From Phytoactinopolyspora halotolerans (lineage in GTDB: Bacteria; Actinomycetota; Actinomycetes; Jiangellales; Jiangellaceae), in assembly GCF_010550675.1 (NCBI RefSeq), contig NZ_JAAGOA010000006.1, forward strand, positions 124,001 to 188,000: a stretch of DNA of 64,000 bases. Direction: 5' to 3'. Made by a program: the position numbers and the translations under genes. This document shows, one piece after another, positions 24,827 through 32,953 of this stretch (its first letter is position 1; the number at the start of each line of letters is the position of its first letter). Under the pieces are notes generated by a model, which worked only from the letters and a program-made list of their open reading frames with translations, was not told where the DNA came from and searched no databases.

Positions 24827-25515
24827 CTGTCCCTGGCGAGAGTCATCCGGTAGCCGACGCCCAGGACGGTCTCGATGATCCGATCACCGTCCGGTCCGAG
24901 CTTGCGGCGCAGATTCTTCACGTGCGAGTCGACGTTGCGCTCGTAGCCGGCGAAGTCGTACCCGCGAACCCGGTTGATCAGCTCGTACCGCGAGTACACC
25001 CGCAACGGAGCGGTGGCCAGGGCGGTCAGCAGACCCCATTCGGTGGGGGTGAGCTCCAAGAGCCGGCCGTCCAGCCGAGCCTCATGGCGCGGCTCGTCGA
25101 TGGTCAACCGTCCAACCCCGAAGGACGCTCCGTCCGGACCCGGGTTGCCCGATCGTGTGCGATGAAGCACTGCCTGCACCCGCAGAATCAGTTCGGTGGG
25201 GCTGAACGGTTTGGTGACGTAGTCGGCCGCGCCTTGCCGGAGGCCACGAATGCGGTCGTCCAGCTCGCGCCGGGCGGTCAGCACGACCACGGGCACGTCG
25301 TTCGTCTCCCGAGCCGCTGCGAGCACCTCGGCACCGTCCAGATCGGGAAGCCCCAGATCGAGGACGACCAGATCGACGCCTCCGGACGACAGTAGCCTCA
25401 GCGCTTCGGCGCCCGACCCTGTGGCCAGGACGGTGTAGTCCGCCCGCTCGAGGTAACGACGGAGCACCTCGCGGATCTCCCGCTCGTCCTCGACGACCAT
25501 GACGTTGCCGGCCAT
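24823..25515 (-). CDS. OmpR-family response regulator
   Basis: A 230-residue regulator with a receiver domain (VVEDEREIREVLRRYL, phospho-acceptor Asp in VVLDLGLPDLDG, conserved Lys in VTKPFSPTEL) and a winged-helix DNA-binding domain (LTPTEWGLLTALA, YDFAGYERNVDSHVKNLRRKL). It is first in the operon with the kinase. The 174 bases separating it from the divergent His-rich protein gene are the obvious place for its own operator. Confidence 0.93.
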   Translation of the reverse strand: MAGNVMVVEDEREIREVLRRYLERADYTVLATGSGAEALRLLSSGGVDLVVLDLGLPDLDGAEVLAAARETNDVPVVVLTARRELDDRIRGLRQGAADYVTKPFSPTELILRVQAVLHRTRSGNPGPDGASFGVGRLTIDEPRHEARLDGRLLELTPTEWGLLTALATAPLRVYSRYELINRVRGYDFAGYERNVDSHVKNLRRKLGPDGDRIIETVLGVGYRMTLARDR

Positions 25516-25689
25516 ATCCCCTGTCTAGATCCGGTCTGCATGCCCGGATAGGGACGAAGAGCATCCGTCCGCCGGGCGTTGGTCGGTTCTCCACACCCTC
25601 TCCACACCGAACACGTGCCGCTTCCACGCCGACCGTCCACGCTGGAGGCGTCACAGCGAGAGGTGTGACTGCGAGAGAGGGGCCAGATC

Positions 25690-26037
25690 ATGAAACGCAC
25701 CAGGAAAGCGGTCTTAGCGCTGTCGACAGCCGGAGTCATCGCCGTTGGAGGCTTTGCGGCGCTGCCCGCGCTGGCCGGCGGCGAGACTGCGCCCGCGACG
25801 ACGGTCTCGGACGATGACGGAGCTACGTCCCCGGCGACCGCGGACCGTGACCGGCCTGGCCAGCACGGGACGATGCGGCATCACGGCGGAGAGGGCCGGG
25901 GGATGGGCGAGCACATGGGTGACCGTGACGACCACGGAATGGGCATCCACATGCGCGATCATCACCGCGACGGTTCCGGCGACGGCAGCGGACACGGACC
26001 GGGCGCAGCCGAGTGCCCGTTCGTCACCGAGGAGTGA
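25690..26037 (+). CDS. Exported His/Met-rich small protein
   Basis: A 115-residue protein with a signal peptide (KRTRKAVLALSTAGVIAVGGFAALPALA, cut near residue 30). The rest is low complexity and unusually rich in His, Asp, Met and Gly (HGTMRHHGGEGRGMGEHMGD, then further HM/HH/HRD clusters), ending with a single Cys in AECPFVTEE. Such composition suits periplasmic metal binding. Divergent placement from a two-component system whose sensor loop is also His/Met-rich suggests that it is the target of that system. No homologous named family is recognised. Confidence 0.65.
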   Translation: MKRTRKAVLALSTAGVIAVGGFAALPALAGGETAPATTVSDDDGATSPATADRDRPGQHGTMRHHGGEGRGMGEHMGDRDDHGMGIHMRDHHRDGSGDGSGHGPGAAECPFVTEE

Positions 26038-26141
26038 AGGCAGCAGCAGAACCGCCGCGTCCACGCCGGGTGCGTCTGGAGATGGCAACCGTTCGGTCTC
26101 TGCGGGCGTCTCATAGATGACCGGTACAGGGAGGCGAGGAC

Positions 26142-26963
26142 ATGCGGACGGCCAGACATGTTGCGGCGATCGGCGCGTTGACGGTGCTTCTCATGGCATG
26201 CGGAGACGACGGCGGCGGGCCGGTCGCCACGTCGGACGGCAGCGGTTCTGGTGCGGATGCTGACGACGTGGCGATCGACGGCACGTGGGAGCTCGTGGAA
26301 GGCAACGGCCCGGGCGGGCCGCTCGAGGTGGTCGACGGGTATCCGGTGACCTTGACGATCGGCGACGAGGTGGGTGGCCGGTCGGCCTGCAACCACTACG
26401 GCGCGGAGCTGACCCGGGACGGCGCGTCGGTGAGTTTCGGCGTCAGCCACATGACAGAGATGGCGTGTATGCCAGAGGTCATGGACCTGGAATCGGCGTA
26501 CTTCGAGGCACTGGAAGATGTGCGGACCGCCGGGCTGGAGAGCGACATGCTGGTGCTGGCCGGTCCGTCCAGTGAGCTTCGTTTCGAGGCGGTGCCGGAG
26601 GTACCGGTCGCGCAGGTCGTCGGTACCGACTGGGTACTGGAGAGCCTGGTGGACGGCGTCGGCGGCGACGCCACAGTGTCCAGCGTGGCAGGTGAGCCGG
26701 CGCTGCTCCGGCTCGAGGAGGACGGGACGTTCACCGGCTCCACCGGCTGCCGCGAGATGAGCGGCGACTACGTCGTGTCGAACGGCCAGATCGCCCCGGT
26801 CGAGCTCACCATGGATGACCGGGAGTGCCCGGATGAACTGCGTGATCAGGACGATCACGTGGTCTCGGTGATGGAGGGCTTCCAGGCCTCCGTCGACGGT
26901 GACACGCTGACGCTCGTGTCGCAGGGTGGTCGAGGCCTCGTCTACCGCACGAGCGACGGCTGA
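26142..26963 (+). CDS. Lipoprotein with two META domains
   Basis: A 273-residue lipoprotein. The signal ends in a lipobox LLMAC with Cys20, then an Asp/Gly/Ser linker. Two META-type domains follow (HslJ-like): GTWELVEGNG...GGRSACNHYGAELTRDG and TDWVLESLVDG...GTFTGSTGCREMSGDYV, each with the characteristic central Cys and Asn/Gly motif. META proteins in Gram-negatives are linked to heat and novobiocin resistance; in actinobacteria the role is unknown. The stand-alone transcript follows the His-rich gene by about 100 bases. Confidence 0.8.
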   Translation: MRTARHVAAIGALTVLLMACGDDGGGPVATSDGSGSGADADDVAIDGTWELVEGNGPGGPLEVVDGYPVTLTIGDEVGGRSACNHYGAELTRDGASVSFGVSHMTEMACMPEVMDLESAYFEALEDVRTAGLESDMLVLAGPSSELRFEAVPEVPVAQVVGTDWVLESLVDGVGGDATVSSVAGEPALLRLEEDGTFTGSTGCREMSGDYVVSNGQIAPVELTMDDRECPDELRDQDDHVVSVMEGFQASVDGDTLTLVSQGGRGLVYRTSDG

Positions 26964-27115
26964 CAGCGGAGGAAGCCCGATCCTCTCCCGGTGCACCACG
27001 CCGGCCGGGCCCGCGCAGGTTATGACCACCGGCCGGACCGGACCGTTCTTTCGGCCCTGGGCTCAGCGGCGTTTCGCGCCGAGGATGGGGTCGGGATCGC
27101 ACCAGGGAGCGCGTG

Positions 27116-28159
27116 ATGGCTCGTATGCGGAAACGCCGTGCCGTCGCGGTGTCATTGATCGCGACGGTGCTGACGGCTGTGCTCATCGTGGTGTTGAGCG
27201 TGCGGGGCGATGAGCCGGCAGACGGACCGGCCGTCGTCCCCGCCTCGGATCGGGCGCCACTGACCGGCCTCGTCGTCGAAGACGCGACGACACTCGATCA
27301 TCCAGCGGTCGCGATCAAGGTCTCAGACGTGCGTCAAGCGCACCCGCAGGCCGGCGTCGAGCGCGCCGATATCGTCTTCGTCGAACCCATCGGGCTGTCG
27401 TATACCAGGTTGGCGGCGGTCTTCCACTCCCGTCTGCCCGCACGTGTCGGACCGGTCCGCTCGGTCCGGCCTGCCGACGCCCCGTTACTCGGGCCGTTGT
27501 CGCCGGTGTTCGGCAACACGATGGGCGCCGGATGGGTGGTGACGTATGCCGATGACGTGGCGGACTGGGACAACCTCGGAACCGCCCGGGTCAGCGGGTC
27601 CGGTGCCTACGTGGTGGACCGTGACCGCCCGCGGCCGGACCACGTGTTCGCCACGCCCGAAGAACTGCTGGAGCTGTCGGAGCTGACGGAACCACCCGAG
27701 CCGTACTTCGACTACGCGCCGGCCGGCGGACGGAGTTCGGCAGAGCAGGCGGGCGAGCCCGGCCGTCTCGCGGTCATCCCGTACGGAAGCAGTTGGCAGG
27801 TGACGTGGACGTATGACGATGGGTCCGGGCGTTACGTCCGGGAGCAGCCCTGGGGTCCGCACATCCTCTCCGGTGGTGACCAGGTGGCCGCCGCGAACGT
27901 CCTGATCATGGAGGTCGAGTCGAGGGTGGACAAGCTCGTGGAGGGGCACGGAGCGCCGGTGCCCGTGCTGGACCTCGTCGATGCGTCTGGCCGGTTCACG
28001 ACGTTGTCGGGTGGCTCATCCGTGACCGGCAGCTGGACCAAATCAGGGGTCAACGACCCGTTCCAGTTGCGTACGGACACCGGCGACGAGCTGAAGCTGT
28101 CCCCGGGCAACACCTGGGTCGAGCTGCCCGTGCCGGACGCCGGCGTGATGATCAGCTGA
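27116..28159 (+). CDS. DUF3048 domain (YerB-like) exported protein
   Basis: A 347-residue protein with an N-terminal membrane anchor (AVAVSLIATVLTAVLIVVLSV). The DUF3048 body has APLTGLVVEDATTLDHPAVAIKVSD, GVERADIVFVEPIG, ARVGPVRSVRPAD and the C-terminal sub-domain (VTGSWTKSGVNDPFQLRTDTGDELKLSPGNTWVELP). Homologues are extracellular, membrane-tethered proteins of Gram-positive bacteria with unknown activity. ATG 27116 is preceded by GGGAGC; GTG 27113 is possible. Confidence 0.85.
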   Translation: MARMRKRRAVAVSLIATVLTAVLIVVLSVRGDEPADGPAVVPASDRAPLTGLVVEDATTLDHPAVAIKVSDVRQAHPQAGVERADIVFVEPIGLSYTRLAAVFHSRLPARVGPVRSVRPADAPLLGPLSPVFGNTMGAGWVVTYADDVADWDNLGTARVSGSGAYVVDRDRPRPDHVFATPEELLELSELTEPPEPYFDYAPAGGRSSAEQAGEPGRLAVIPYGSSWQVTWTYDDGSGRYVREQPWGPHILSGGDQVAAANVLIMEVESRVDKLVEGHGAPVPVLDLVDASGRFTTLSGGSSVTGSWTKSGVNDPFQLRTDTGDELKLSPGNTWVELPVPDAGVMIS

Positions 28160-28170
28160 GTGTCGTCACC

Positions 28171-28758
28171 ATGGTCATCGTGGTGCCGGCCTTGGCGTTC
28201 AGCTACTCGGCGTTCGTCGTCGTGGTGCCGGCCGGCGCACCCCAGCCGGAACTGCTGCAAGCGTCGTTGTGGGCAGCCGCCGTGGTCGTCGGTTACGTGC
28301 TGTATTCCAGACACCGTGCGCGTCGATTCGCATCCATCTGGACGTATCCACGGACCTGGTGGTTTCTGCTGATCGCGGCTCTCGCCACCGGCGTGGTCGT
28401 CTTGGCGGTGGTGTTCCCGTCCGACGACCGGACACGGATCGACCTGGTACGGATCACTGCGCTCATGGTGATCGGAGAAGAGGTGCTGTTCCGTGGCCTG
28501 CTCTGGGACATGGTTGCCGACGCCTGGCGCATGTCGCGGCGCGCCGAGTCTCTCGCTTGGGCCGTCTCGACGGTGTTGTTCTCCGTGGCGCACCTGCAGT
28601 ACCACGACTTCGGCATCACTATGGCGTCGGTTGGGCAAGTCGGCTACACCGCCGTGGCCGGGCTTGTGCTCGGTTGGGTTCGCGTCCGCACTGGCGGGCT
28701 CGTCGTCCCCATCCTGCTGCATGCCGGTGGCAATGCGATCTTGCAGCTGTTGCGGTAG
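28171..28758 (+). CDS. CPBP-family intramembrane protease (CAAX-like)
   Basis: A 195-residue membrane protein with about six helices and the three CPBP/Abi motifs: GEEVLFRGLLWD (catalytic Glu-Glu and Arg), FSVAHLQYH (metal-ligand His), and LHAGGNAILQL. Members are glutamic intramembrane endopeptidases. The gene starts 11 bases after the DUF3048 stop, so the two are probably one transcript. The substrate is unknown. Confidence 0.85.
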   Translation: MVIVVPALAFSYSAFVVVVPAGAPQPELLQASLWAAAVVVGYVLYSRHRARRFASIWTYPRTWWFLLIAALATGVVVLAVVFPSDDRTRIDLVRITALMVIGEEVLFRGLLWDMVADAWRMSRRAESLAWAVSTVLFSVAHLQYHDFGITMASVGQVGYTAVAGLVLGWVRVRTGGLVVPILLHAGGNAILQLLR

Positions 28759-28793
28759 CAGCGTGCTGACCAGTCCCTAAGTCCTAGCGGGAC

Positions 28794-28807
28794 GTGACTT
28801 CCGGCCG
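28794..28807 (+). promoter_or_regulatory. DosR/DevR-like box before MauE/DsbA pair
   Basis: GTGACTTCCGGCCG matches GGGACTTNNGNCCC at nine of eleven defined positions. A weaker half-site (AGGACTTAGGGAC on the minus strand, 28773-28785) lies just upstream. The box ends about 100 bases before the MauE-like ATG. Confidence 0.45.
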
Positions 28808-28908
28808 TGGTGGGGAGCGCGGGCCACGTCGCATCGTGGAGCATGCCGCCACGACCGGTGTGGCGGCGTCGCATGCCGGCGACAACCACGGCGGACGGCG
28901 GGGTGATC

Positions 28909-29418
28909 ATGCTGCTGGGCACCGAGGGCCGGATGGCTGTCGGCGTCGCCGTGGCGACCGCAACGCGGCTGCTGCTGGCCGGAGTATGGCTATACGCAGG
29001 GCTGTCCAAGGTGGGAGACGTGCGCGCTTCGGTCCGTGCGGTCAAGGCGTATCAGGCCATGCCGAACGCGCTCGCCGAGCCGGTCGGGGCGGCGCTGCCG
29101 ATGGTGGAGATCACCCTCGGCGTCCTGCTGCTGGCCGGCCTGGCCGTACGCGCGACTGCCGTGGTGTCGGTGTTGCTGTTCGCGGTGTTCGTCGTCGGGA
29201 TCGGGTGGGCATGGGCGCGAGGGCTGCGTATCGACTGCGGCTGCTTCGGCGGAGGCGGTGAGCTCGGCCCCGGTGAGTCGCCGCGGTACGGGGTGGAGAT
29301 CGCCCGCGACGTCGCATTGATGCTGGCTGCGGCCGTCCTCGCCCGCTGGCCGCGTACCTGGTTCGCGCTCGATTCCGTGTTCGCTCGAGATGTCGCATTT
29401 GACGAGAAAGGCCGATGA
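28909..29418 (+). CDS. MauE/DoxX-family redox membrane protein
   Basis: A 169-residue four-helix protein (RLLLAGVWLYAGLSKVGDV, then AYQAMPNALAEPVGAALPMVEITLGVLL). The motif RIDCGCFGGG carries a Cys-x-Cys pair on a loop, as in MauE-type proteins that pass electrons to a thioredoxin-fold partner. The next gene, three bases downstream, encodes exactly such a partner (DsbA-like). Together they look like a disulfide-forming or disulfide-reducing pair at the outer face of the membrane. ATG 28909 was chosen; GTG 28903 is possible. Confidence 0.8.
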   Translation: MLLGTEGRMAVGVAVATATRLLLAGVWLYAGLSKVGDVRASVRAVKAYQAMPNALAEPVGAALPMVEITLGVLLLAGLAVRATAVVSVLLFAVFVVGIGWAWARGLRIDCGCFGGGGELGPGESPRYGVEIARDVALMLAAAVLARWPRTWFALDSVFARDVAFDEKGR

Positions 29419-29421
29419 TAG

Positions 29422-30129
29422 ATGAACCAGCGCACCAATCCCGTGGGCTCCGGACTCCCAGGAGACTCCCGCCGGAACGCCTCGAGGACGTCCAGATGGA
29501 CATCGGGGGTGGCGATCAGCGGCCTCGTGGCGGCCGGCCTCGTCGGGATGGCTGTCTGGCAGGCGTCCGCTCCCGGTGACGACGTCGCCACGCCGACGGC
29601 GACGTCGAGCGCAGGCGACGGTCTGTCCACGGGGTCGGGCCCGGTAGAGGTGGAGATCTACCTCGACTTCCTCTGTCCCGCGTGCAGGGTCTTCGATGAG
29701 GCGGCCAGGCCGATGCTGGACGCGTACCTCGCGGAGGACGAGATCACGCTGACCTATCACACCATCGCGATCCTCAACCGTGCCTCCACGACGGAGTACT
29801 CCACCCGGGCTGCCGGTGCGGCCGGATGCGCCGCCGACGGCGGTGAGATCGACGCGTTCGTCGGCGCGATGATGCAGCGGCAACCCGCCGAGGGCGGTCC
29901 GGGGTTGTCGGACGACGAGATCGTGGAGATAGGCGTGGACGTCGGGCTGACCGGATCCGACTTCGCCGAGTGTGTCCGCGACGGCGTGTACCACGACTGG
30001 GCGGATGGGGCGACGGACGCGGCCGCGGACCGCGGGGTCGCGGGCACCCCGACCGTGTATGTGGGAGGCACCCAGGTGACGGAGTTGAGTCTGCAATCCC
30101 TGGCAGAGGCGATCGAAGCCGGCGGCTGA
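29422..30129 (+). CDS. DsbA-like membrane-anchored thiol oxidoreductase
   Basis: A 235-residue protein with one N-terminal membrane helix (AISGLVAAGLVGMAVW) and an exported thioredoxin-fold domain. Its active site is CPAC in YLDFLCPACRVFDEAARP, and the cis-Pro loop is GVAGTPTVYVGG. Two further Cys (AAGCAAD and FAECVRD) may form a structural disulfide. The family (Thioredoxin_4/DsbA) makes disulfides in exported proteins. It follows the MauE-like gene by three bases. Confidence 0.87.
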   Translation: MNQRTNPVGSGLPGDSRRNASRTSRWTSGVAISGLVAAGLVGMAVWQASAPGDDVATPTATSSAGDGLSTGSGPVEVEIYLDFLCPACRVFDEAARPMLDAYLAEDEITLTYHTIAILNRASTTEYSTRAAGAAGCAADGGEIDAFVGAMMQRQPAEGGPGLSDDEIVEIGVDVGLTGSDFAECVRDGVYHDWADGATDAAADRGVAGTPTVYVGGTQVTELSLQSLAEAIEAGG

Positions 30130-30140
30130 TCCTGTCGTTC

Positions 30141-30154
30141 GGGACCTTTGGCGC
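30141..30154 (+). promoter_or_regulatory. DosR/DevR-like box before USP gene
   Basis: GGGACCTTTGGCGC, two mismatches to the core, ending 57 bases before the USP start. This is the spacing seen at the better boxes. Confidence 0.5.
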
Positions 30155-30211
30155 GCCACCGAGGCCGTTCAGGCTTGGTGGAGGGGACGTTCTGGGCGGC
30201 AGAGTGGAACT

Positions 30212-30871
30212 ATGACGACCGTACTCGTACTCGTAGGTGTCTGGACGGTGTCCGGGCTGCTGACGACGTATCTCATGGCACGTGCCGGGCATCGCCACCC
30301 GAACTGGCTGCTGATCGGCCTGGTTCTGGGGCCGCTCGGGCTGCCCATCCTGTATGAGCGCGCGGAACGCCGCGCGCGCCTGGTGGCGGAGCGTGAGTCG
30401 TCGGCCACCGGCGAACCCACAGGTCTGACGGTCGTGTTCGGGCTGGACGGGTCCGGGGAGTCCGAAGCCGCCTTCGAGGCCGCGTTCCGTGTCCTCGGCG
30501 AGCGGGTCCGCGGCGCACACCTGGTCGAGATCGTCGACTTCGACAGTGGTGCCGACGCCGGCTTCGTCACGTCGGTGGAGGCCAGGCTGGCGAGCTGCGC
30601 TCAGCGGTGCCCGACTGCCTCGGTCTCGACTCACGTGGTGTCCGGGCAGCCCGCCCCGGCGCTGCTCGCTTTCGCTGAGGAACACGGTGCGGACGTCATC
30701 GTGGTCGGACGTCGCGGGCGGGGAATGTCGACGTGGCTGCTGGGTAGCGTGTCCGGGGCACTCATGCGTTCGTCGACGGTGCCCGTCCTGGTGGGCGGTT
30801 ATCAGAGTGAGCGTGCCTCCGTGGACGACGCCGATGCGGGCGAGCGTCGTGACGAGGACGTGAACGCCTGA
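30212..30871 (+). CDS. Universal stress protein with N-terminal membrane helices
   Basis: A 219-residue protein. Residues 1-50 form two short hydrophobic segments (VLVLVGVWTVSGLLTTYLM and LLIGLVLGPLGLPILY), followed by one USP domain. The ATP-binding signature G-x2-G-x9-G-S is intact (VVGRRGRGMSTWLLGSVSG). A membrane anchor on a single USP domain is uncommon; most DosR-regulon USPs of mycobacteria are soluble tandem domains. A DosR-like box lies upstream and a flavin-fold gene downstream. The domain probably binds ATP and acts in survival under low oxygen. Confidence 0.82.
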   Translation: MTTVLVLVGVWTVSGLLTTYLMARAGHRHPNWLLIGLVLGPLGLPILYERAERRARLVAERESSATGEPTGLTVVFGLDGSGESEAAFEAAFRVLGERVRGAHLVEIVDFDSGADAGFVTSVEARLASCAQRCPTASVSTHVVSGQPAPALLAFAEEHGADVIVVGRRGRGMSTWLLGSVSGALMRSSTVPVLVGGYQSERASVDDADAGERRDEDVNA

Positions 30872-30907
30872 CCCCGTCGCCGGCCCGAGTACGCTGGTCG
30901 CCCGCAG

Positions 30908-30921
30908 GAGGCTAAAGGCCT
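30908..30921 (-). promoter_or_regulatory. Weak DosR-like box before flavin-fold gene
   Basis: On the minus strand AGGCCTTTAGCCTC, three mismatches to the core, 80 bases before the ATG at 31002. Listed because its position fits the other sites; alone it would not be called. Confidence 0.25.
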
Positions 30922-31001
30922 CTCGGCTTCAGTCGTAGTGGCACTTCGACGCTGCCCCGTTGGACCCGGGTGGACCCACACAGGTAGCTCTAGCCTGAAG
31001 T

Positions 31002-31421
31002 ATGAGTACCGACTTCCGGACGGGCATGACAGTCCTCGAGGAGGACGATTGCTGGCAACTGCTGGACACATCCTCCGTGGCCAGGCTGGCTGTGCTGGTT
31101 GGGGATGATCTGGAGATCTTCCCCATCAACTACGTCGTCGACGGCCGCGCGATCGTCTTCCGCACCGGCGAGGGAACCAAACTCGCCGCTGTGACGATCG
31201 CACGGAACGTGGCGATGGAGATCGACGGCTATCACCGTGCCCGGCGGGAGGCATGGAGCGTTGTCGTCAAAGGTACGGCCGAGCGGGTCGAGGACTTCGA
31301 CGAGATCTATCAGACGGAAGAGCTGCCGCTGCGCTCCTGGAGCGACCATCCGAAACAGTGGTTCGTCCGCCTACTCCCGCAGCAGGTCACCGGCCGCAGA
31401 TTCGCCGTCGCCGGTTACTGA
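31002..31421 (+). CDS. Pyridoxamine 5'-phosphate oxidase-fold (FMN/F420 type) protein
   Basis: A 139-residue split-barrel protein (SVARLAVLVGDDLEIFPINYVVDGRAIVFRTGEGTKLAAV, then SVVVKGTAERVED). This compact PPOX layout is shared with FMN- or F420-binding proteins common in actinobacteria, including members of mycobacterial dormancy gene sets. The substrate is unknown. A related protein is encoded at 43263. The gene is convergent with narI. Confidence 0.8.
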   Translation: MSTDFRTGMTVLEEDDCWQLLDTSSVARLAVLVGDDLEIFPINYVVDGRAIVFRTGEGTKLAAVTIARNVAMEIDGYHRARREAWSVVVKGTAERVEDFDEIYQTEELPLRSWSDHPKQWFVRLLPQQVTGRRFAVAGY

Positions 31422-31493
31422 CGCCGTGCCTCGGCCAGCTACGCGCACGCCCGCGGCCGAACACGCCCGGCACACGCACGACCGCGCGGCGCG

Positions 31494-32237
31494 TCACCGC
31501 CGACCCGCACGCTGGCGGGTGCGCACACCGTCGCGGTTCCGGTAGATGGGCCGGTCTGGACGGGCGTCGCGGCTGCGATAGACGATGTACGGCCGGAACA
31601 GGTATCCGATCGGCGCGCTGAACATGTGGACCAGCCGGGTGAACGGGATGGTCGCGATGAGCAGCAAGCCGAAGAGCGTGTGGATCTGGAATGACAGCGG
31701 GGCTTCGGCCATCGCGTCGATGTCCGGGTTCAAGGTGAACAGGGAGCGGAACCAGATCGAGACCGTCTCCCGGTAGTTATGCTCGTCCGCGACGATACCC
31801 GCGCCGATCAGCGTCGTCGCTAGCCCAGTGATGATGGCGGCCACCAGCGCGACGTACATCGCCTTGTCGTTGCGGGTGGTCGCCATGAACACCGGTCCGT
31901 TGGTGCGTCGCCGGTAGATGAGGATGGCGACGCCGGCCAGCGTGCTGAACCCGGCGATGGCGCCGAGCACCAGCGCCTGGATGTGGTACGCATCGTGGCT
32001 GACCCCCATCGCATCGGTCCACGATTCCGGAATCACCAACCCGATGATGTGGCCGATGATGACCACCAGGATGCCGAAGTGGAACAGCGGACTGCCGATG
32101 CGCAGCAGCCGGCTCTCGTACAGCTGGGATGACCGGGTGGTCCAGCCGAGCTTGTCGTAGCGGTACCGCCAGAACGTCCCGACCACCAGGATGGCAATGG
32201 CGACGTAGGGCACGGCCGCCCACAGCAACGTATTCAT
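31494..32237 (-). CDS. narI: Respiratory nitrate reductase gamma subunit (cytochrome b)
   Basis: A 247-residue membrane protein with five helices. The haem-ligand His residues lie in LFHFGILVVIIGHIIG, HDAYHIQALVLG and FQIHTLFGLLLIA. It takes electrons from menaquinol and passes them to NarH. The start overlaps the end of narJ by four bases. It is the last gene of the narGHJI operon. Confidence 0.95.
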   Translation of the reverse strand: MNTLLWAAVPYVAIAILVVGTFWRYRYDKLGWTTRSSQLYESRLLRIGSPLFHFGILVVIIGHIIGLVIPESWTDAMGVSHDAYHIQALVLGAIAGFSTLAGVAILIYRRRTNGPVFMATTRNDKAMYVALVAAIITGLATTLIGAGIVADEHNYRETVSIWFRSLFTLNPDIDAMAEAPLSFQIHTLFGLLLIATIPFTRLVHMFSAPIGYLFRPYIVYRSRDARPDRPIYRNRDGVRTRQRAGRR

Positions 32238-32953
32238 CGTGAGACTGCTCCGTCGAGGTTCGTACCGAACGGTTCCGACCCACGCCGGTGCGGGTCATAG
32301 GGCTGTAACTGGATCGGCTGCGGACCGGCGCCCTCCAGCCCGACCAACTCGGCCGGCGGTCCCGCCGCGGCGATGCGCTGTGCGGCGGCAGCGACGTCGG
32401 CGGAGGCATGAGGAAGCGTCGCGCAGACGGCGTCGACGGCTCCGGCGTACGGCGAGGCCGCCTTGTGCAGTGCCTGGCGGAGCAGCTCCAAACCGGGCCG
32501 GTGTTCGCACAGTAGTGCCTCACCCGCTTCTGGGTCCCCGGCGGCCGCGAACTCCAGAACCACGGCGAGATGGTCCGGTAGCTCGTTCCTGGGCGGCTCC
32601 ATGCCGGCGTTCCGGTACGCCTGCTTGAACCCGACGAGCGCGTACCCGCGGTTGCGGGTATCGCCGTGTGCCCACCAGGTCAGGTAGAGGCAGCACCGCT
32701 TACGCAGGTCGAACGTGGCCACGTACTGCCGCTGCTGCTCGCCCAGCGGCGTGGCGCGGATGTGCTCGAGCACCTGTGCCAATGGCTCACGCGTGCCGTC
32801 CGGCAGCATCCCCGGTGCCTCCACCGCCGAGCGCAGCAGCCCGAGCTCGTCCAGGAGCCGATCGTCCGGGTAGGTCAGCACGCGGGACGCGACCTGGCGG
32901 GCCGCTGCCCGTGCAGTGGCACGCGAGACCCCGGCGCTGAGTCGCTCACGCAT
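32234..32953 (-). CDS. narJ: Nitrate reductase molybdenum cofactor assembly chaperone
   Basis: A 239-residue chaperone of the NarJ/TorD family. Recognisable parts are VLTYPDDRLLDELG near the start, YVATFDLRKRCCLYLTWWAHGDTRNRG (the family signature) and PPRNELPDHLAVVLEFAA. It helps NarG receive its molybdenum cofactor and is not part of the final enzyme. It overlaps narH by eight bases and narI by four. Confidence 0.93.
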   Translation of the reverse strand: MRERLSAGVSRATARAAARQVASRVLTYPDDRLLDELGLLRSAVEAPGMLPDGTREPLAQVLEHIRATPLGEQQRQYVATFDLRKRCCLYLTWWAHGDTRNRGYALVGFKQAYRNAGMEPPRNELPDHLAVVLEFAAAGDPEAGEALLCEHRPGLELLRQALHKAASPYAGAVDAVCATLPHASADVAAAAQRIAAAGPPAELVGLEGAGPQPIQLQPYDPHRRGSEPFGTNLDGAVSR

